Below are positions 27,098 to 41,010 of a stretch of DNA of 64,000 bases, one piece after another. Both the position numbers and the translations under genes were made by a program. The first letter of the stretch is position 1. The number at the start of each line of letters is the position of its first letter. Source of the stretch: Sciurus carolinensis (lineage: Eukaryota > Chordata > Mammalia > Rodentia > Sciuridae); assembly GCF_902686445.1 (NCBI RefSeq), contig NC_062221.1:37402575-37466574 (forward strand). Reading direction: 5' to 3'. A model generated the notes under the pieces. The model was not told where the DNA came from and did no database searches. It was given only the letters and a program-made list of their open reading frames with translations.

Positions 27098-28837
27098 TAA
27101 AAAAGTATGGCATGCTCCTTCTGCTGTGCAGTCTTACTGGGGATCCCAGGGAAGTTTCTGGAGAGTCCCACTGATGACAGGATGGCATCAGATGTTTAAG
27201 TCCCCACTGCTCATGGCACAGATCCAAGGTAATTCTGGGTCACTTTGGCTCATGCTGACTGGTTCTAAATGGAACGTGGACTTACAGATTTTTTTTTGGT
27301 TAGGGGAAATTATCCTTATTCCCCTGAGTTCTGTGGTCCAGTCTGAGTAAGGGTCACAAAAGTTCCCCACTTCAAGGTAATTCGTGTTCTTCTTATCAGC
27401 ACTGGGTGCCTGCATTTCTTCAGCAGATAACAGGTTGTTTGCTGAGGAATGTAGCCTATAGATTGCTTTTTAAAAGTGAAGGCACGTGGAGGTCACACAG
27501 AGGGCCCAGTTTACAGAATTATTGCCTTAACCTCATGTTCTAACCTCTCATGTCTGTTGGTTACCTATAAAGGCCAAAGCAGACAATTAGAAAGCTGTGA
27601 ATATTGTGTGGAGGTATTTGAAAAAGTAGAGGACAGGGAGAGCTGTTGACTACTTCAAATGGCATAGATTTTCAAACTAATCAGCTTGTTAAAACTCCTA
27701 TTTTCTTCAGGAAAACTTCAGTAAGCATAGTTAATTGAAGTCACTGAACAGTTTATTAATCTTGATACAGAGTCCTGCATGGAAGCTTTCCTCCACATGG
27801 GAAAAGAGCAGTCATACTGAGTAAGTTCACTCAGAACTCAAAGCAACTGAACACTCCAATGGCTATTAATAAAAAATTATCACAGTTTTAAAGAAAATTT
27901 ACGTCGTCATTTTATCTTTAAAAGAAGAAATTTATGTGTGCATCTTTGAGTGAAAATAAATAGGATCATTTAAAATTGAAAGTATAAGTTCTACAAATAG
28001 CAAAGCTAAAATTGCATATTGTTTCTTAGTTGTCTTGTGAGAAAAGGGATGGAGAAATTATTCTTTCTAATTTATAATTATTTTATCAACTAATAACAGA
28101 ATAGATTACTTTTCAGAAATAATACAATACTGGCTAGTAGATATTGTAATACATTGTAAATGCATTGGGATTATAAATGGCCAAATAGTGCAGAATACAA
28201 AACAGTTGTATGTGTTTAGAATGAATTGAATGTATAATAACTATGTAATGGATACCAAGCGAAATCTATGTATACACATATGAAAGTAAACTATCTAATA
28301 TGTTAGAATGTGAGAAATAAGAAATGACTGTACATTAACTTCTTAATATATTGGTTTATCAGGAAAGGTGAAGATTTATAAAATTATCATGATATCTGAT
28401 CATTTTCAGCCTTAGGAGGGAATAAGTCCTTTAATAATTTTTGTGGTTGTGTTGCTATTATCTTGTTTTGTCTTATTTCTTAGGTTGCTTTGTGCTGGCA
28501 GACAAGGAATGCCACTAAAACTACTGGGGTCGATGCCTTTTCATAACTATATTACATCGTTCATTATAGATAGGTTAGTACAGTATCAGAAAACGAGTGA
28601 CTTCCAAGAAGTTAAGTACAGTTAATTACATTTTTAAACTGCTGACACTATGTCACTGCTCTAGAATTGCAAAAGCCAAATGGTAGTTAGAAAAGGCAGC
28701 TTGGATCCAGAGAAACATTCTAAAACTTCCATAATATAAGAAATGTTCTCATCCAAAGTATCAAAGAAATGTATCTCTGTTCACTTGTGACTTCAGAGCT
28801 TAGAGTGAAAACTGCCCAAACATTGAAAGTACTGTGT
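27098..28837. other. AT-rich intergenic DNA, possibly LTR-derived at 27.1-27.6 kb
   Basis: The GC-richer block 27110-27600 contains a TATA-like 'cctataaagg' and may belong to the ERV material next to the fold-back. The remainder is AT-rich with no recognisable content. Confidence 0.4.
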
Positions 28838-29252
28838 TGTTATGGTTTAGATGTGAAGTGTCACCTGTGAGACAATGCAAGAAAGTTCAAAGAAGAAATG
28901 ATTGGGTTGCAGAGCCTTAACCCAGTAAGTGAATCAATCCCCTGATAAGATTAACTGAGTGATAACGAGGAGGTGGGGCTCTGGGGGCGTGGTTTGGGGG
29001 GGATATATTTGTATCTGGTGAGTGGATTCTCTCTCTTTCTCTGCATGTTTTCTGATCATCATGTGAGCTACTCTCCTCTGCTACACTCCCCAGCCACAAT
29101 GTTATGCCTCACCTGGAGCCCCAAGAAATGGAGACAGCCTTCTATGGACTGAGACTTCTGAAGCCATGAGCCCCCAAATCAACTTTTCCTCTTCTACAGT
29201 TGTTCTGGTTGGGTTTTTTTTAGTCACACACAAAAAATCTGACTAAAACATG
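28838..29252 (+). mobile_element. MaLR-type LTR (TG...CA ends)
   Basis: Begins tgttatggtttagatgtg, the family start, and closes with 'cttttcctcttctac...gactaaaaca'. A TATA-like 'ggatatatttg' lies near 29000. Flanks are not exact duplicates. Confidence 0.75.
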
Positions 29253-29499
29253 TATGGACTAAGAAGAAAAGGCAAAGGGTCTAAACAAATTAGTATAGAT
29301 AGAAATTTGTGAAAATGAGAGTTGACCATGGAAGCCTTTTGAATCTGGTCACATCACCAGCTACTAGCACTTGTTCTAAATTTCTGGTATATTAATAGCA
29401 ATATAAACCAATGTTCCTCTGTAAGGAACATTCCTCAAGCTTATCTGACAGCAGTTACTGACACCATGGTCAAAGTAAGCCAAAGAGTCTGAACAGAGA

Positions 29500-29945
29500 A
29501 ACTGAGGTAATGGTAAAGACTCACCATGGAATGAAGGTCTTTGCTGCTGTTGAGGCTGAGTTTGAGCCCAGGGGAGGCCTCGTTCTGTCAAGCATCCCAG
29601 CAAGCTGTGATGTGAGCTTGCCTGCCGCTGCCTTGCCTCATGCTGTGTGTAGGAGCTTGCCATTCCCCCAGTCCTTTGTCTCAGACCTGTTTCTGGGCAG
29701 AATTACTTAGGTATGCTTGGTTTGTTTACACTACCTCGACTCTCCACGTATAGCTCACCTATAGACTGACTTTTATATTTTAACAAGTGTGTTAAACTGA
29801 TTGGATAATGTGCCTATATATGTCCCGTGCAACCCTAAATAAAATTAGATCCATGTCTTCAGAACTCGATCTCTGATGCCTGAGTAAGCGCGCTGGGTAA
29901 GGCTAGGTAGGGTAGGGATCGTTCGTCCTCACCCTCGGCAAATCC
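29500..29945 (+). mobile_element. ERV LTR with AATAAAA signal
   Basis: 'tatatatgtcccgtgcaaccctaaataaaattag' (29815-29850) followed by a CpG-rich U5-like stretch (29880-29940) is LTR promoter/poly(A) architecture. The left border is uncertain. Confidence 0.58.
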
Positions 29946-30164
29946 ATCTCTGAACATCTCCATTCCTCTACAGATTTATCCATGAAATTTCTGTGGTTCA
30001 GATCCATCATGAACTATCAGTTAAAGGATGGAGGTTTCTGCCTAAACAATTTGACATTGTATGATTAATCATTATTTCCCAGCATGTCTTATAACACCTG
30101 CCCCATAGTGCTTACTTAATAATTATGAATAGGATGATTACTGGTGATAAATTAATCAAAATTA

Positions 30165-30300
30165 TATTTGACTGATGACATGCTAAGTGCCAGAACTTTG
30201 AAAACATTATCTTTAGCAATTCTAACTATATACCTACTGAGAGCATTATCATTGTCTTTATAGTTGAGAATGAGACACACACAAAAAGTTAAGTACTAAA
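30165..30300 (+). mobile_element. MIR SINE fragment
   Basis: 'tgacatgctaagtgccag', 'ttatctttagcaattctaac' and 'gttgagaatgagacacac' in MIR order. Confidence 0.65.
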
Positions 30301-31521
30301 TCCTTAAAAAATTATGTGAAAATTGCAAGATTTAAAAGAAACCTTTTTCTAAACCAAAGTTTCTTGACCTCCTAAGCACCTTACTCTTTGAGTTAATGGG
30401 TGGATGCTCTGAGTTCTAATTATTTTTCTAGCCTCATGTTTGCATACATGTGTATTAGTAATTATAGTTACACACATGTACACATGCAGTATTACAATTT
30501 TAGGCTTAATCATTGCCCATACAAAGCATGGCAATGTATTTAGTAGCAAAGTATTAGAAATTTCTCCACATACTTTCAAACTGCAACATTTTAATATGCT
30601 TTTTCTCCACCTGATTATTTATGACTTTTCATTCAAACCCTGGATACACAGTAGTTCATTTCTCTGTATTTGCCAGAGTATCAATACACATTTAGATGAC
30701 ACTCTTGTCTACCTTGTCCCTTATAGTCTACCCTTGGCCAATTGGAAATAGTCTCCAGATCTTCTTCCTTCATTTTGAAATATATTTGTATTTCAAATGC
30801 AATTTATATTTCAGTTGCTTATCATTTCTTGCCAAATCTGAAAATGATACTGGTTTAATTTTAGTATAATCTAGTTTCAACTTTCATTTAAATTAACAAG
30901 GAATATTACCATAAATACTTGACCCAAACTATTTCACATATGTATTCCTGACATTGACCATAATATTTTACAAATCTCACCACCCATACCCTCTTAGAAG
31001 CAATCCTTTCATTTGCTCTTACTCAAGGGAATGGATGGTTAGATTAGGGAAGATTGCTATTGCTCAAACTAAATTGTTAATTCACAGCTGATTGTTTAAG
31101 GCAATAGAATCTTACCCAAACTGGCTTCTTCCAGAGATTGTGGAGTTGGAATTGGGGATTGTAGCTATTCTGTGGGTTGTTTCTTCATATAGACCTATGA
31201 GACTGTTCATGTTAATTGATTTAACATAAAAATTGAAGTACTGAAAAATCTAAATAGGAAGCATAGGATATATTGAGAGGAGTAGAAAAGGAAAAGGAAG
31301 GACACAGAGGGAAAGAAATATACAGTATTCGAAAGAAATACACAGCATTCAAGTCACTCGTCCCAGTTAATCCTGAATTTTTTCTGTATGAGGTAACTTT
31401 TTTTTTTCCTCCCCTGATACTAGCATTTTAACTAAATTAATCCCTGTAATTATCTATTTCCAATCAAAAACCCATATTGAATATGAGAGCAAATACTTAG
31501 AAGAAGAAATAGATAACTATC
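30301..31521. other. AT-rich intergenic DNA, nothing recognised
   Basis: A 103-codon frame (30440-30751) has no identifiable domain and no repeat identity that I can support. Confidence 0.45.
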
Positions 31522-31795
31522 TGAAAACACCCAGAAGACCATTCCGGACACAGAACTCACACAGGAGATTTTAATAAGCAGACAAACAGAGCATCTGCCC
31601 TTAGGGCAAAAGAGAGAGAAAGAGAGCAAATGGCAGGTGAAATACCCTTAAGGAGTGGAAGTCCGCTGGCTAATTGGATCAATGACTAATGGGGAAGTTA
31701 ACAATCTAGACTGTAAAATGTGTGTGTGTTGGGGGGGAGCAGAATCAGGGGAATAATGGCTGCAACCTTGTTCCCTTCACTACCTAGTCATTAAA
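31522..31795 (-). mobile_element. ERV LTR, antisense
   Basis: On the minus strand: an AG/CT-rich U3 end, a cluster 'cttattaaaatctcctgtgtg' with ATTAAA as poly(A) signal, then 'gttctgtgtccggaatggtc', which looks like U5. The family is unnamed. Confidence 0.6.
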
Positions 31796-31819
31796 GTTTA
31801 CATTTAAAGAAAAAAAAAT

Positions 31820-31925
31820 AGGGCTGGAATTGTTTGCTAGTGGTAGAGCACTTGCCTAGCACGTGAAGCACTGGATTCTATCCTAAACATTACATTTTAA
31901 AAAAATTAATAAAGATAAAAAAAGA
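31820..31925 (+). mobile_element. ID SINE
   Basis: 'agggctggaattgtttgctagtggtagagcacttgcctagca' then an A-rich tail. Confidence 0.85.
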
Positions 31926-32459
31926 AAAATGTAAATACACTGGAGTGGAACTTAACAAAATAATGTAATGTTTCAAGTCAAGTTATATAAGGTCATTTAG
32001 CAAAATTCTATATTTAAAAAATGTACCAAATATAGTCTAGAAGGGTCAATTGTTAGCTATACAAATTAAATGGACTACAAAGAGGGATTATTGCAGCATA
32101 TTTTAAAAATTTGGTGATACAAAAATAAACATAGAATTTGTAAGTAGTATGTAATGTGTCCATTGTGAGGAGATAAGTGATTACTTTGTAACATTTATAT
32201 TCTGAAGAAATTCAGATATTTGAAGTGATAATTGCTGAACTAAAGACCAGTAAGAAGATTACCCTGTTCCAAGGTATTTTTCTCGTCAAATTTCATTACT
32301 CTTACACATTTTTTTCTGTGGGGGGAGTATTTTTAGTTCTTGAACAAAATCCTATAAAGTGTATCTCTTTCCAAATCTTCACTTTCATTCCCCACGATTA
32401 CTTTATTATTGTGGGTTGTGCTCTTTGCTTTTAGAATTTCCATAACATTGGATTTATTT

Positions 32460-32870
32460 TTAATAATAATTTGTTACTTTACTGCACTTTTCTAACCTCA
32501 TTTTGCCTTTCCACCACTTTCCAATCACCAAATCTTTTTGTTGTTGTTGTTGTTCTTTCTCCAATGAATAAATGGCAACTCCATTGTTTTGTCAATCAGA
32601 ACACAAACTTTGGTGTCATCTTTGATCAATATCTGTCTATTTGTCTTTCTCCCGCTGTCATTTCTTTTCTTTCACCCAAATGAGAACTGTTTGAGTCTTC
32701 CTTTGAAATATAACCAGTATGCAACATCTTACCCCCTTCTTCCCTATCACTTTGGCAAAGTCACCATGCTAGGCGTTAGTGTGGGTTCGTGTTAGGGCCT
32801 CCTCACAGACCCTTGCTTCACTACCAGCCCCCTTGTGATCTCATCTATGCAATAGCTATGAAAACAAACT
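32460..32870 (+). mobile_element. L2/CR1-clade LINE remnant (reverse transcriptase region)
   Basis: Reading frames at 32471-32795 carry a decayed LGVxxDxxLS-type motif (FGVIFDQYLS) typical of CR1/L2 RT, and the nucleotide order resembles L2. Heavily degraded. Confidence 0.6.
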
Positions 32871-33595
32871 TCGAATCTTTTCTTTTTCAGTTCACAATGT
32901 AATAAACATGCCTTTACAAGGACAGAAAGAGCTGGACAAACTGAATTAATCAACTTACATTATACCCATTAAAGAACTGAAATTTGTGCAAACCACTGAT
33001 ACAGAATTATGAAGGAAAGGTGGATCAAATAATCAAGCCAAAATTATTGAACCCTGAGCTAAAGGCAATGAAATGATAATTTTTTGCAAAATATTTGGGG
33101 ACTGAGTCTGTGCAAACTTGAGAATGAGAAATTCCTGGAGGCTACAGCCTTAGGGAGGATCCCCCAACCCACATGTGTGGATTGTGTACCTAGGAATTGC
33201 ATCATGTTCTGACAATGAAAATAGATGGGATAGAGAAAGATGTCTCAATCTCTTTTTCTTTCACTTCAGGTTTCTCAAGGTGCTAACTTTGAATATTGGA
33301 TGCAGATGCTTATCTGTTCCTTTGCACTGATACCTAGGCTTTTTTTTTTTTTTTTTTATATAACTCAGGGACTGTGAGCTCTTCCAGTAATTAAATACAT
33401 TTTCAATTTATTTCCTTATGTTCTTATTCATGGGAGGGCCCTTACTTGGACATGATTTTTTGTTACAGCTTTCATTTACTCCTTGGTTCCTAACAATTAA
33501 TAGGACTTTTCCATCAGCCCATGCAAAAACACTGCTGATGCTGCCCAGGATTTTTGTGATTTTTGTGATTTTTGTGATGGTCTAGAAAAACTCAC

Positions 33596-33631
<36 letters not shown>

Positions 33632-34978
33632 ATATATATATATGTAGTGTTTTATTTCTGGATAGTTGTATTATTTTTATTTGTAAGATAAATTTCATTT
33701 TCTCTGTAAATTGGTAAACAAAATTACCTTCTAATAATTATAGGAAGAGTAAGAAATTACAGAATGGAAGAAAATATTTTAATTAGTCTTTGTAGAGAGT
33801 TGGAGAGCAGAAGGGTAACTGCTATGAAATATTTCTAACATATTCTCAAAGTTCTGCTCTAAAGTGGTAAGGCCTCACCAGAGCCCTGTCTCATGTTAGG
33901 GAAGGGTAGTTTCTATGCTGCATTCCCCTCTAGCATTCTTATATCAAATAAGAGAGAGAAAATTAAAACCTAAGAAACAGATGAACATCACAACTCAATG
34001 ACATAGTAACATAAAATTAGTGTTCTTTACCTCCTTCACACTTTCTCAGTACTTCAAAAAAGTTGCAGTATGAAAATAATGATAAGTAGCTGAAACTGAT
34101 GCAAAAAACCTATGCTTCAATTCCTGAGTTGGAGTCCCTCTGAAAGTCCAGTGTAAAATGAGGAAGAGAGAAATAAGGACATAAAAACATTTGAAGCCTC
34201 TGCACCTATCCCTATAGCAAATGATAAAGAATAACTCATAGGCAACTTAACATTGAGCTCACACTAATGGCCTATTATATCAGTTTCTATTACCCAATAC
34301 AATGTATTCAGCTTTCAGAAAGAAAAAATTATAAGATGTGATAAAAGGCAAGGAAAAATACAGAAGATGCAGTAAGCAACAGAACCAGATTTTGGAATTC
34401 TCAGAGATTTTCAAATAGCTATGATTAATAAGTTAAAGGTTCTAATTAAAAAAAAAACTACATAAAGAAATGGGCAATGTAATAGACTAAAATTCTAAAT
34501 AGAATCAAAAGGAAAGATTAGAAATAAAAAGTGTTGTTCCACAAATGAAGGATGCTTCAATGGGGTCATTAAAAGACTCTGACAACTGAGGAAAGAATCT
34601 GTAAACTTAATGGTAGATCAATAGAAATATTGTAGATTAAAATGCAAAGAGAAAAAATAATATTGATTTTTTTTAAAGACCAAACATACAGGAATGTGGG
34701 ACACTTTCCAATAGTAAATCTCCATATAAATGGAGTACTTGGAGAAAAGAAAGAGCAAAAGAAATATTTGGTGTAATGGTTGTATTTCTTCAAATTAAGG
34801 ATAGATACCAAACCACAGAACTAACAAGCTCAGAGAACACCTAACCAGTAGACTAAATATAAGTGTATATAATCAGACAGATAATATTCAAAAGGCAGAA
34901 TACCAAAGAAAAACAGAAAACCTTGAAAGTAACTAAAGAAAGAAGGAGCCTGTAATTTAAAAATAAGCAAGGATGTTT
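32871..34978. other. AT-rich intergenic DNA
   Basis: Contains a long T run (33341-33358) and an AT microsatellite at 33601-33645, otherwise nothing I can name. Confidence 0.5.
33601..33645. repeat. (TA)n microsatellite
   Basis: Near-perfect TA run with one C interruption. Confidence 0.94.
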
Positions 34979-35223
34979 AAGATGGAATTAAATATCTAGA
35001 CCATGTGGGAAAGCACACCTGTAATCCCACCTGCTGGGAGGCTGAGGCAGGAGGATGTGAGTTCAAAGTCAGCATCAGAATTTAGCAAGGCCCTAAAAAC
35101 TCAGTGAGACCCTGTCTCCAAATAAAATACAAAAAGGACTGAGGATGTGGCTCAGTTAAGCACCCCTGGATTCAATCCTGGGTACCAAAAACAACAACAA
35201 CAAAAAAAAGATGGAATTAAATA
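34979..35223 (+). mobile_element. SINE, B1-dID type, with perfect 16-bp target-site duplication
   Basis: The B1-like left half, ID-like right half (ggatgtggctcagttaagcacccctggattcaatcctgggtacc) and (CAA)n tail are flanked by aagatggaattaaata at 34979-34994 and 35208-35223. Confidence 0.93.
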
Positions 35224-35829
35224 ATGTTAAGCAAACCAACAAAAATCTAGAATTCTATATCCAGAGTAATTATCATTTGATGTAAAGAATAAAAAAATAA
35301 AGATCTTCTTAGACAAATGAAAATTGAGAAAATTTATTGCCAAAAGATTTTCTATGAAAGAAACAATAAGTTAGTTTTTCAAAAAGAAGAAAATATTATA
35401 TAGGTCAGAAACTTAGATCTACATAAATTAAAGAACCAAAGAAGGAATAATTGAAGGTAAAATATTTTTTTACTTCTTTATTCATTATTGACCTAATGTG
35501 TAAAGGTTCCAAATAGTAATATTGATGATTATTGCATATGGATAAGCTAAATGAGTGACAGTGATGCCATCAGGCATAGGAGGGAGGAATTGAGAACACT
35601 CTCATATAAGTTATCTATAATCCATATGAAACATCAGAGTGTTATTTGAAAATGGATTCAGATTAAATTAATTAAAAATATACAGTATTTTGAATTTCAG
35701 TGCAACAATTAAAAAACAAATTTTAATGTCTGTAATCGATATTATAAAAGAGAGAAAATGGGTCAAATGGTGGTTCCAATCCAAGTTTTCTGAGGACTCT
35801 CCATACTATAAAGCCAAAATTAATCAGAA

Positions 35830-36480
35830 GAGACGAAGAAGGTCACTTTGGGTCCAGCTATCCCACTCCTCAGTTTATACCCAAAGGACTTAAAATCAGC
35901 ATATTACAGTGACACAGCCACATCGGTGTTTATAGCAGCTCAATTCACAATAACTAAACTATTGAATAAACCTAGATACCCTTCATCAGATGAATGGATA
36001 AAGAAAATTTGGTTCATATACACAAATTAATATTACTCAGCATTAAAGAAGAATGAAATTATGGCATTTGTAGGTAAATGGATAGAACTAGAGAACATCA
36101 TGTTTAGTGAAATAAGCCAGTCCCCAAAAACCAAAGGCCAAATGTTCTCTCTGATGAGCGGATCCTGATCCATGGTGGAGAAGGGGTTCAGGTAGGGAAG
36201 AATGAAGGAATTCTGGACTGTGTAGAGGGAAGTAAGGGAAGGGGTATGGCTATAGGTATAAGAAGGATGGTAGAATGAGGCAGACAATGTTACCCTATAT
36301 ACATGTATGATTACTCTACTGTTATGACTCTGCACCATGTTGAGCCATAGGAATGAGAAGTTGAGCTCCATTGGTGTACAATGGGTCAAAATGCATTCTA
36401 CTGACATGTATAACTAATTAGAACAAATTAAATAAAAATTTAGTAATGAGCAAGAAAAAATTAAAAAATAAATAAAAGGG
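35830..36480 (+). mobile_element. L1 3' end (ORF2 C-terminus, 3' UTR, tail), 5'-truncated
   Basis: ORF2-end text (IPLLSLYPKDLKSAYYSD and the following WI-KK region) leads into a 3' UTR and the terminal 'cattctactgacatgtataactaattagaac' before an A-rich tail. Same family as the L1 at the left edge. Confidence 0.88.
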
Positions 36481-36657
36481 GATGTTCCTTAAAAATAAAA
36501 GAGAGAAAATGGAATAATACAAAATAGAAGTTTAAGTTTAGAGAAGGCAAATAAATAAAAAGGGAAATATAAATTTATAAGTATAAATATAAATAGGAAA
36601 AGTATTGCAAACATTAAAGATGTTAATTCAAATATATTGTTACTTCTAAGGTTAAAA

Positions 36658-36745
36658 GTCTAGGATTGGGTAGAGCTCAGTGATAGAGTGCATGCTTACC
36701 AATGCATGAGACCCGATTTAATCTCCAGTATAAAAGTACAAGTTG
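36658..36745 (+). mobile_element. ID SINE, degraded
   Basis: 'gggtagagctcagtgatagagtgcatgcttacc' then 'gatttaatctccag'. Confidence 0.75.
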
Positions 36746-36925
36746 AAATATACCAAGTCAAAGAGACTTCCAGAGTACATTTTAAAGAACACAAAATTAA
36801 AGACAAGATGAAATTATGTGCTATATAGGGAAACCCTCTTTAAATTTCAGTTTATAGACATTCTAAAAGTGAAATGTGGATAAATATCTCATACTAGCAC
36901 TAAATTAAAAACCCACCTTTAAAAA

Positions 36926-37079
36926 TCTATGACAGGGACTGGGGCTGTGGCTCAGTGGTAGAGTGCTTGCCTAACATGTGTGAGGCACTGGGTTCGATCC
37001 TCAGCACCACATGAAATAAATAAAATAAAGGTCTCATGTCCATCTACAACAGCAAAAAAAATTTTTTAAAAGTCTATGA
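36926..37079 (+). mobile_element. ID SINE with target-site duplication
   Basis: A well preserved ID core (ggggctgtggctcagtggtagagtgcttgcctaac...gggttcgatcctcagcaccac) whose flanks repeat tctatgaca (36926-36934 and 37071-37079). Confidence 0.93.
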
Positions 37080-38929
37080 CATAATTCTATCATACTTGAA
37101 AAGGAAGAATTGTAGAAATTATAAACATACCAATACTTTCACAGGGTCAGAATAAGGATATTAATTAGAAGAAGTTGAAGGGATATTTAGGAGGTTACAC
37201 TGTTCTGTACAATACTGTAATAATGGATAAATTGCCTCTTGTTGGTTAAATACCATAGAATCTTAAAACATAAAACATTAACTTTGATATATTGCAGAGT
37301 TTAACATAAAATTATATTATTGAGTAGGCCAGGAGATTTCAAGATGATATACTTAACATGACAAGAGTATCTAACTATTAAAAATGTAGAGAACATTCTA
37401 ACTCAAGGACCTGGGAGGAAATTGTTGTTGACCTGTCATTTGGTAAAAATGAGAAAAAGGCATAGGTAATAGCACATCACACTCTGCCCTGGGTAATGAA
37501 GTTGTTACCCCTAGGAAACTGTTTCTTATTCCTAAACCAATAAGCATGTATAGTAGAATTGAACAATAATGTAAATGGTGACGAATGACTGGAGCCAGCT
37601 TTCTTAGTATTGGAGTAGAAAGTTTCAAATAAGCAATGAGAGAAGATCAGACTATTTCACATAGTGAGGACTGAGGGCAGCAAACATTTGTATGAACCAT
37701 GTTGTTTGAACATAGACATGGATCTATATTAAAAACTTGTAGATATAAACATACCTAATTTCTATGTCAGTAAGAGGTCTAGGAAAAACACTATAGCAAC
37801 AAGAAGTATACCCATCTTACTGATCTAGGGATCTAGTATCTGATATTATGCTCCAATTAAAGGAACCCGAACTCTTTGGAGAAATGGCTGAATCTAGGAC
37901 TGTGGGAGGGAAAGAATAAAATTGGAGTATATTTTAATGAAAGAAAGTAACAAATTGATAACAAAGACCAATGTACCAGGGATAGTAAACATATACTTAC
38001 ACATGCACACAAAAGAGTGTGTCATAGGAACACAGGAGTGAGGTGAAAGACCTTCCAATATACAAGATTAGAAAATTGAGGAAAATAAATAAATTCTGAA
38101 TTTCAACCCAAAATGTAAAATAAATACTTTTGAGTCCATACTAATATAAATAAATAATTAAATGCATAGGTAAATTTGGGATACTAAGCAAATCTCCCTT
38201 GCAGAAATGTTAGTTTATATAGATACTTAGTGTGCAAGGAAACTTAAATCATTAATGTGACTTCTCTTAGGCATTACTACCTAATGGAATAGGCAAAGGA
38301 GAAAAATAAATGACTGTACAATGGAGATACCTGGGACACTATGTCAGCCAGGTGACTAAGCTTAACAGCAATAGTAATTAGTAACAGCTATAGTATGTAT
38401 TCTTTGTGTTGTTGAAAAAAGACACACTTTCCTCTGTGACCTTCCTCCCCAACCCTGTAATCCTAGTCTTCACATGAGAAAAAACGTTAGGCAAATTTAG
38501 AGGGGAAGACACTGCACAAAACTTTACTGGTATTTTTCAAAGCTGTCAATTTCATCAAAGCAAAGATTATCGTGACTCTTTGAAAGCCAAGAAAAACCTA
38601 AGGACACATGTTGGCCAAATGCAGTATAGCATATTAGATAAGAAATTAGAACAGAAGAGGGATAACAGACTGAAACTAAGAAATATGAATAAAGTATGGA
38701 ATTTAGTGATGTTACAAATATAATCATCATGCATAACAGTATTAGCTCATTAATTATAACAAACATACAAGATGTTAATAATAGTCTATCAGAATTCTCT
38801 ACACTACCAGAACACTTTCTAATAAATGTAAAATAATTCTTAAAATATACTTTTATATGCATTTAATATTATATCAATATCATCTAACATCTATCTAACC
38901 ACATTTCCATCAACTTAAATCTTCCAGAA
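37080..38929. other. AT-rich intergenic DNA, nothing recognised
   Basis: Short frames only (112 codons antisense at 38524-38862, no motif). Confidence 0.5.
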
Positions 38930-39437
38930 GCATCACATCTTTTTCAGAATTAAAGTCATTCTTACCAGTACTAACAAGCCCCCACAGGATCAGATCCTAC
39001 ACTCTCTTGCATATTGTTCTACCACCACTCTGCTGGACTGTTCCCTTTTTCTTGTGTATGTGTAGAATAGTCTTGCCTCAAGGTCTTTCTGTTATTCCTC
39101 CTTTTTGGAAAACTACCCAAGAAATGGTGACTATGACTGTATTAGAGAGATATTCCTTTGTCATCTAGTACAAAATAGACCTCACTTTACCATCATTCCC
39201 CATCATTTATTTCTTATCACAATATTTATTTCTACCTGTTTTTATGTGTGCATATACATATGAATGTATGTATAAGCTTGTGTTTTTATATCTGTCTCTC
39301 CCAACAGTGTGCATGGATTCATGAAATAATTCTTTTCTATTGTGTATACTGCTCTAACTCTAGAATCTGGAGCAGTGATGGCATATTATGTTACTCAATA
39401 TACTTTTGAATAAATAAAGATTAAATGAATTGAACAA
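38930..39437 (+). mobile_element. L2 LINE, 3' end
   Basis: 'ctgctggactgttcccttttt', 'cctcaaggtctttctg', 'gagcagtgatggcatattatgtt' and the terminal 'aataaataaagattaaatgaattgaa' follow the L2 3' order. Confidence 0.78.
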
Positions 39438-39550
39438 ACATTATTAAATTACATCCTTTAGGAACTGTGATGAAAAAAAGTGACTTGACCACCATTGCTA
39501 TTAAAATTAATATCACTAAAGTTCTAAACCAATTATCAGTACTTGAAAGG

Positions 39551-39700
39551 AACAATTTTATTTTTAGTTTTTTTTTGTTGTTGATGGAATTTTATTTTAC
39601 TCATTTATTTATATGTGGTGCTGGGGATCGATCCCAGTGCCTCACATGTTCTAGGCAAGCACTCTACCACTGAGCCACAACCCAGTCCCAACAATTTTAA
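39551..39700 (-). mobile_element. ID SINE, antisense, with target-site duplication
   Basis: Antisense ID (ggtgctggggatcgatcccagtgcctcaca...actctaccactgagccac). Flanks repeat aacaatttta at 39551 and about 39690. Confidence 0.9.
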
Positions 39701-40874
39701 ATATATATAAATACGTATATGTTTATAATAAAAGTATAGTACATATATCAAAGTATAAAAACATGGGCTACTAATAATCCCATTTAATGATATACAGACT
39801 GAAAATTATAAACAATAATCTATCCTATTATTTTTTATCTCTCATCTCATATATGTCTATTATTGAGTTTTTTCAATTTTCCCAAGGCAGGTAGCTTATT
39901 GATACATAAAAGACCTATCATCCAATGAAAAAGGGGATTATATATGATTACATATTTTCTTCTGCAATATACACAACATCTTGGATTTTTCTGATATTTA
40001 AAGAGATTTCTGACAGAAACACTAGCACTGACATACTTCTTATATTGCCATTTCAGGCTCTGCTGTGATTTATATTGACTTTAATCCAGTATTATTTTGA
40101 TCTATGTTTAAAGTGTTAGAAAAGAAATTCAATGTTTTCCTCAGATGTAAAATTTATTTTCCACTTTCAAACTCAGGGTAAGTTATTTGTTGGACCTGAG
40201 TGCTGCTAGCCACATTTTTTTTGAATTGTTATCATATGTGACGATGAACTACTTTATGGAATAATATACTCAAAGAAATAGAAATTTACTTTGAAACTAA
40301 AAACCTGAGAACAGAAGTAAAGTTAATGTTTGTTATTCATATTCTTTACCGATTAAGGATTTACAATATAATAGCTAAAAGAATCACTGTCAATAGGTAT
40401 GCATAGAGTTCGCTTTTTTATATGATTCACACACCACTGACATCAGGATTTTGCTAGAAATCAAATGATCCAATAGATCATTTGTATTATAACTTTTAAT
40501 TTTTCTTATGTTACAAGTTTTGATATCTCAAAAACAAAACAACAACAACAACAGAAAAAAACACAACAGCACAAAAAAATTTTCCTGACTGAGAAGAGAT
40601 GGCTCCCTTGGACCAAGTCAATTTTTTAAACTTAAGATCTAGCCAGGAGAATTTCTGATCCAGAGCCAAGCTTTGTTGCTGCAGCTCATATCCCCCTACC
40701 TCACTCATCTCAGAACCAAGTACCTCCAATGGCAACAAGGGACCTTTGAGATCCAGGAGTTTGTAAGACCACTTTCCCTTGCATATTTCTGGAAATCCCA
40801 GAGAAATGTATATCCACAAAAGTATCCTAACTTCCTCTTTTCACCTTACTCAGTCATCTGCCCATACTAGGTTT

Positions 40875-41010
40875 TTTAAAAAATTATTTATTTATTTTTT
40901 CCAGATTGCATTTTGATTCATTGTACACAAATGGAGTACATCATTTCGTTTCTATGGTTGTGCATAATGTAGATTCATACCATTCATGTAATCATGCTAG
41001 GTTTTATTGC
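40875..41010 (-). mobile_element. L1 3' end, short antisense copy
   Basis: 'attgtacacaaatggagtacatcatttc' and 'catgtaatcatg' are the antisense of the local L1 3' terminus. Confidence 0.7.
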
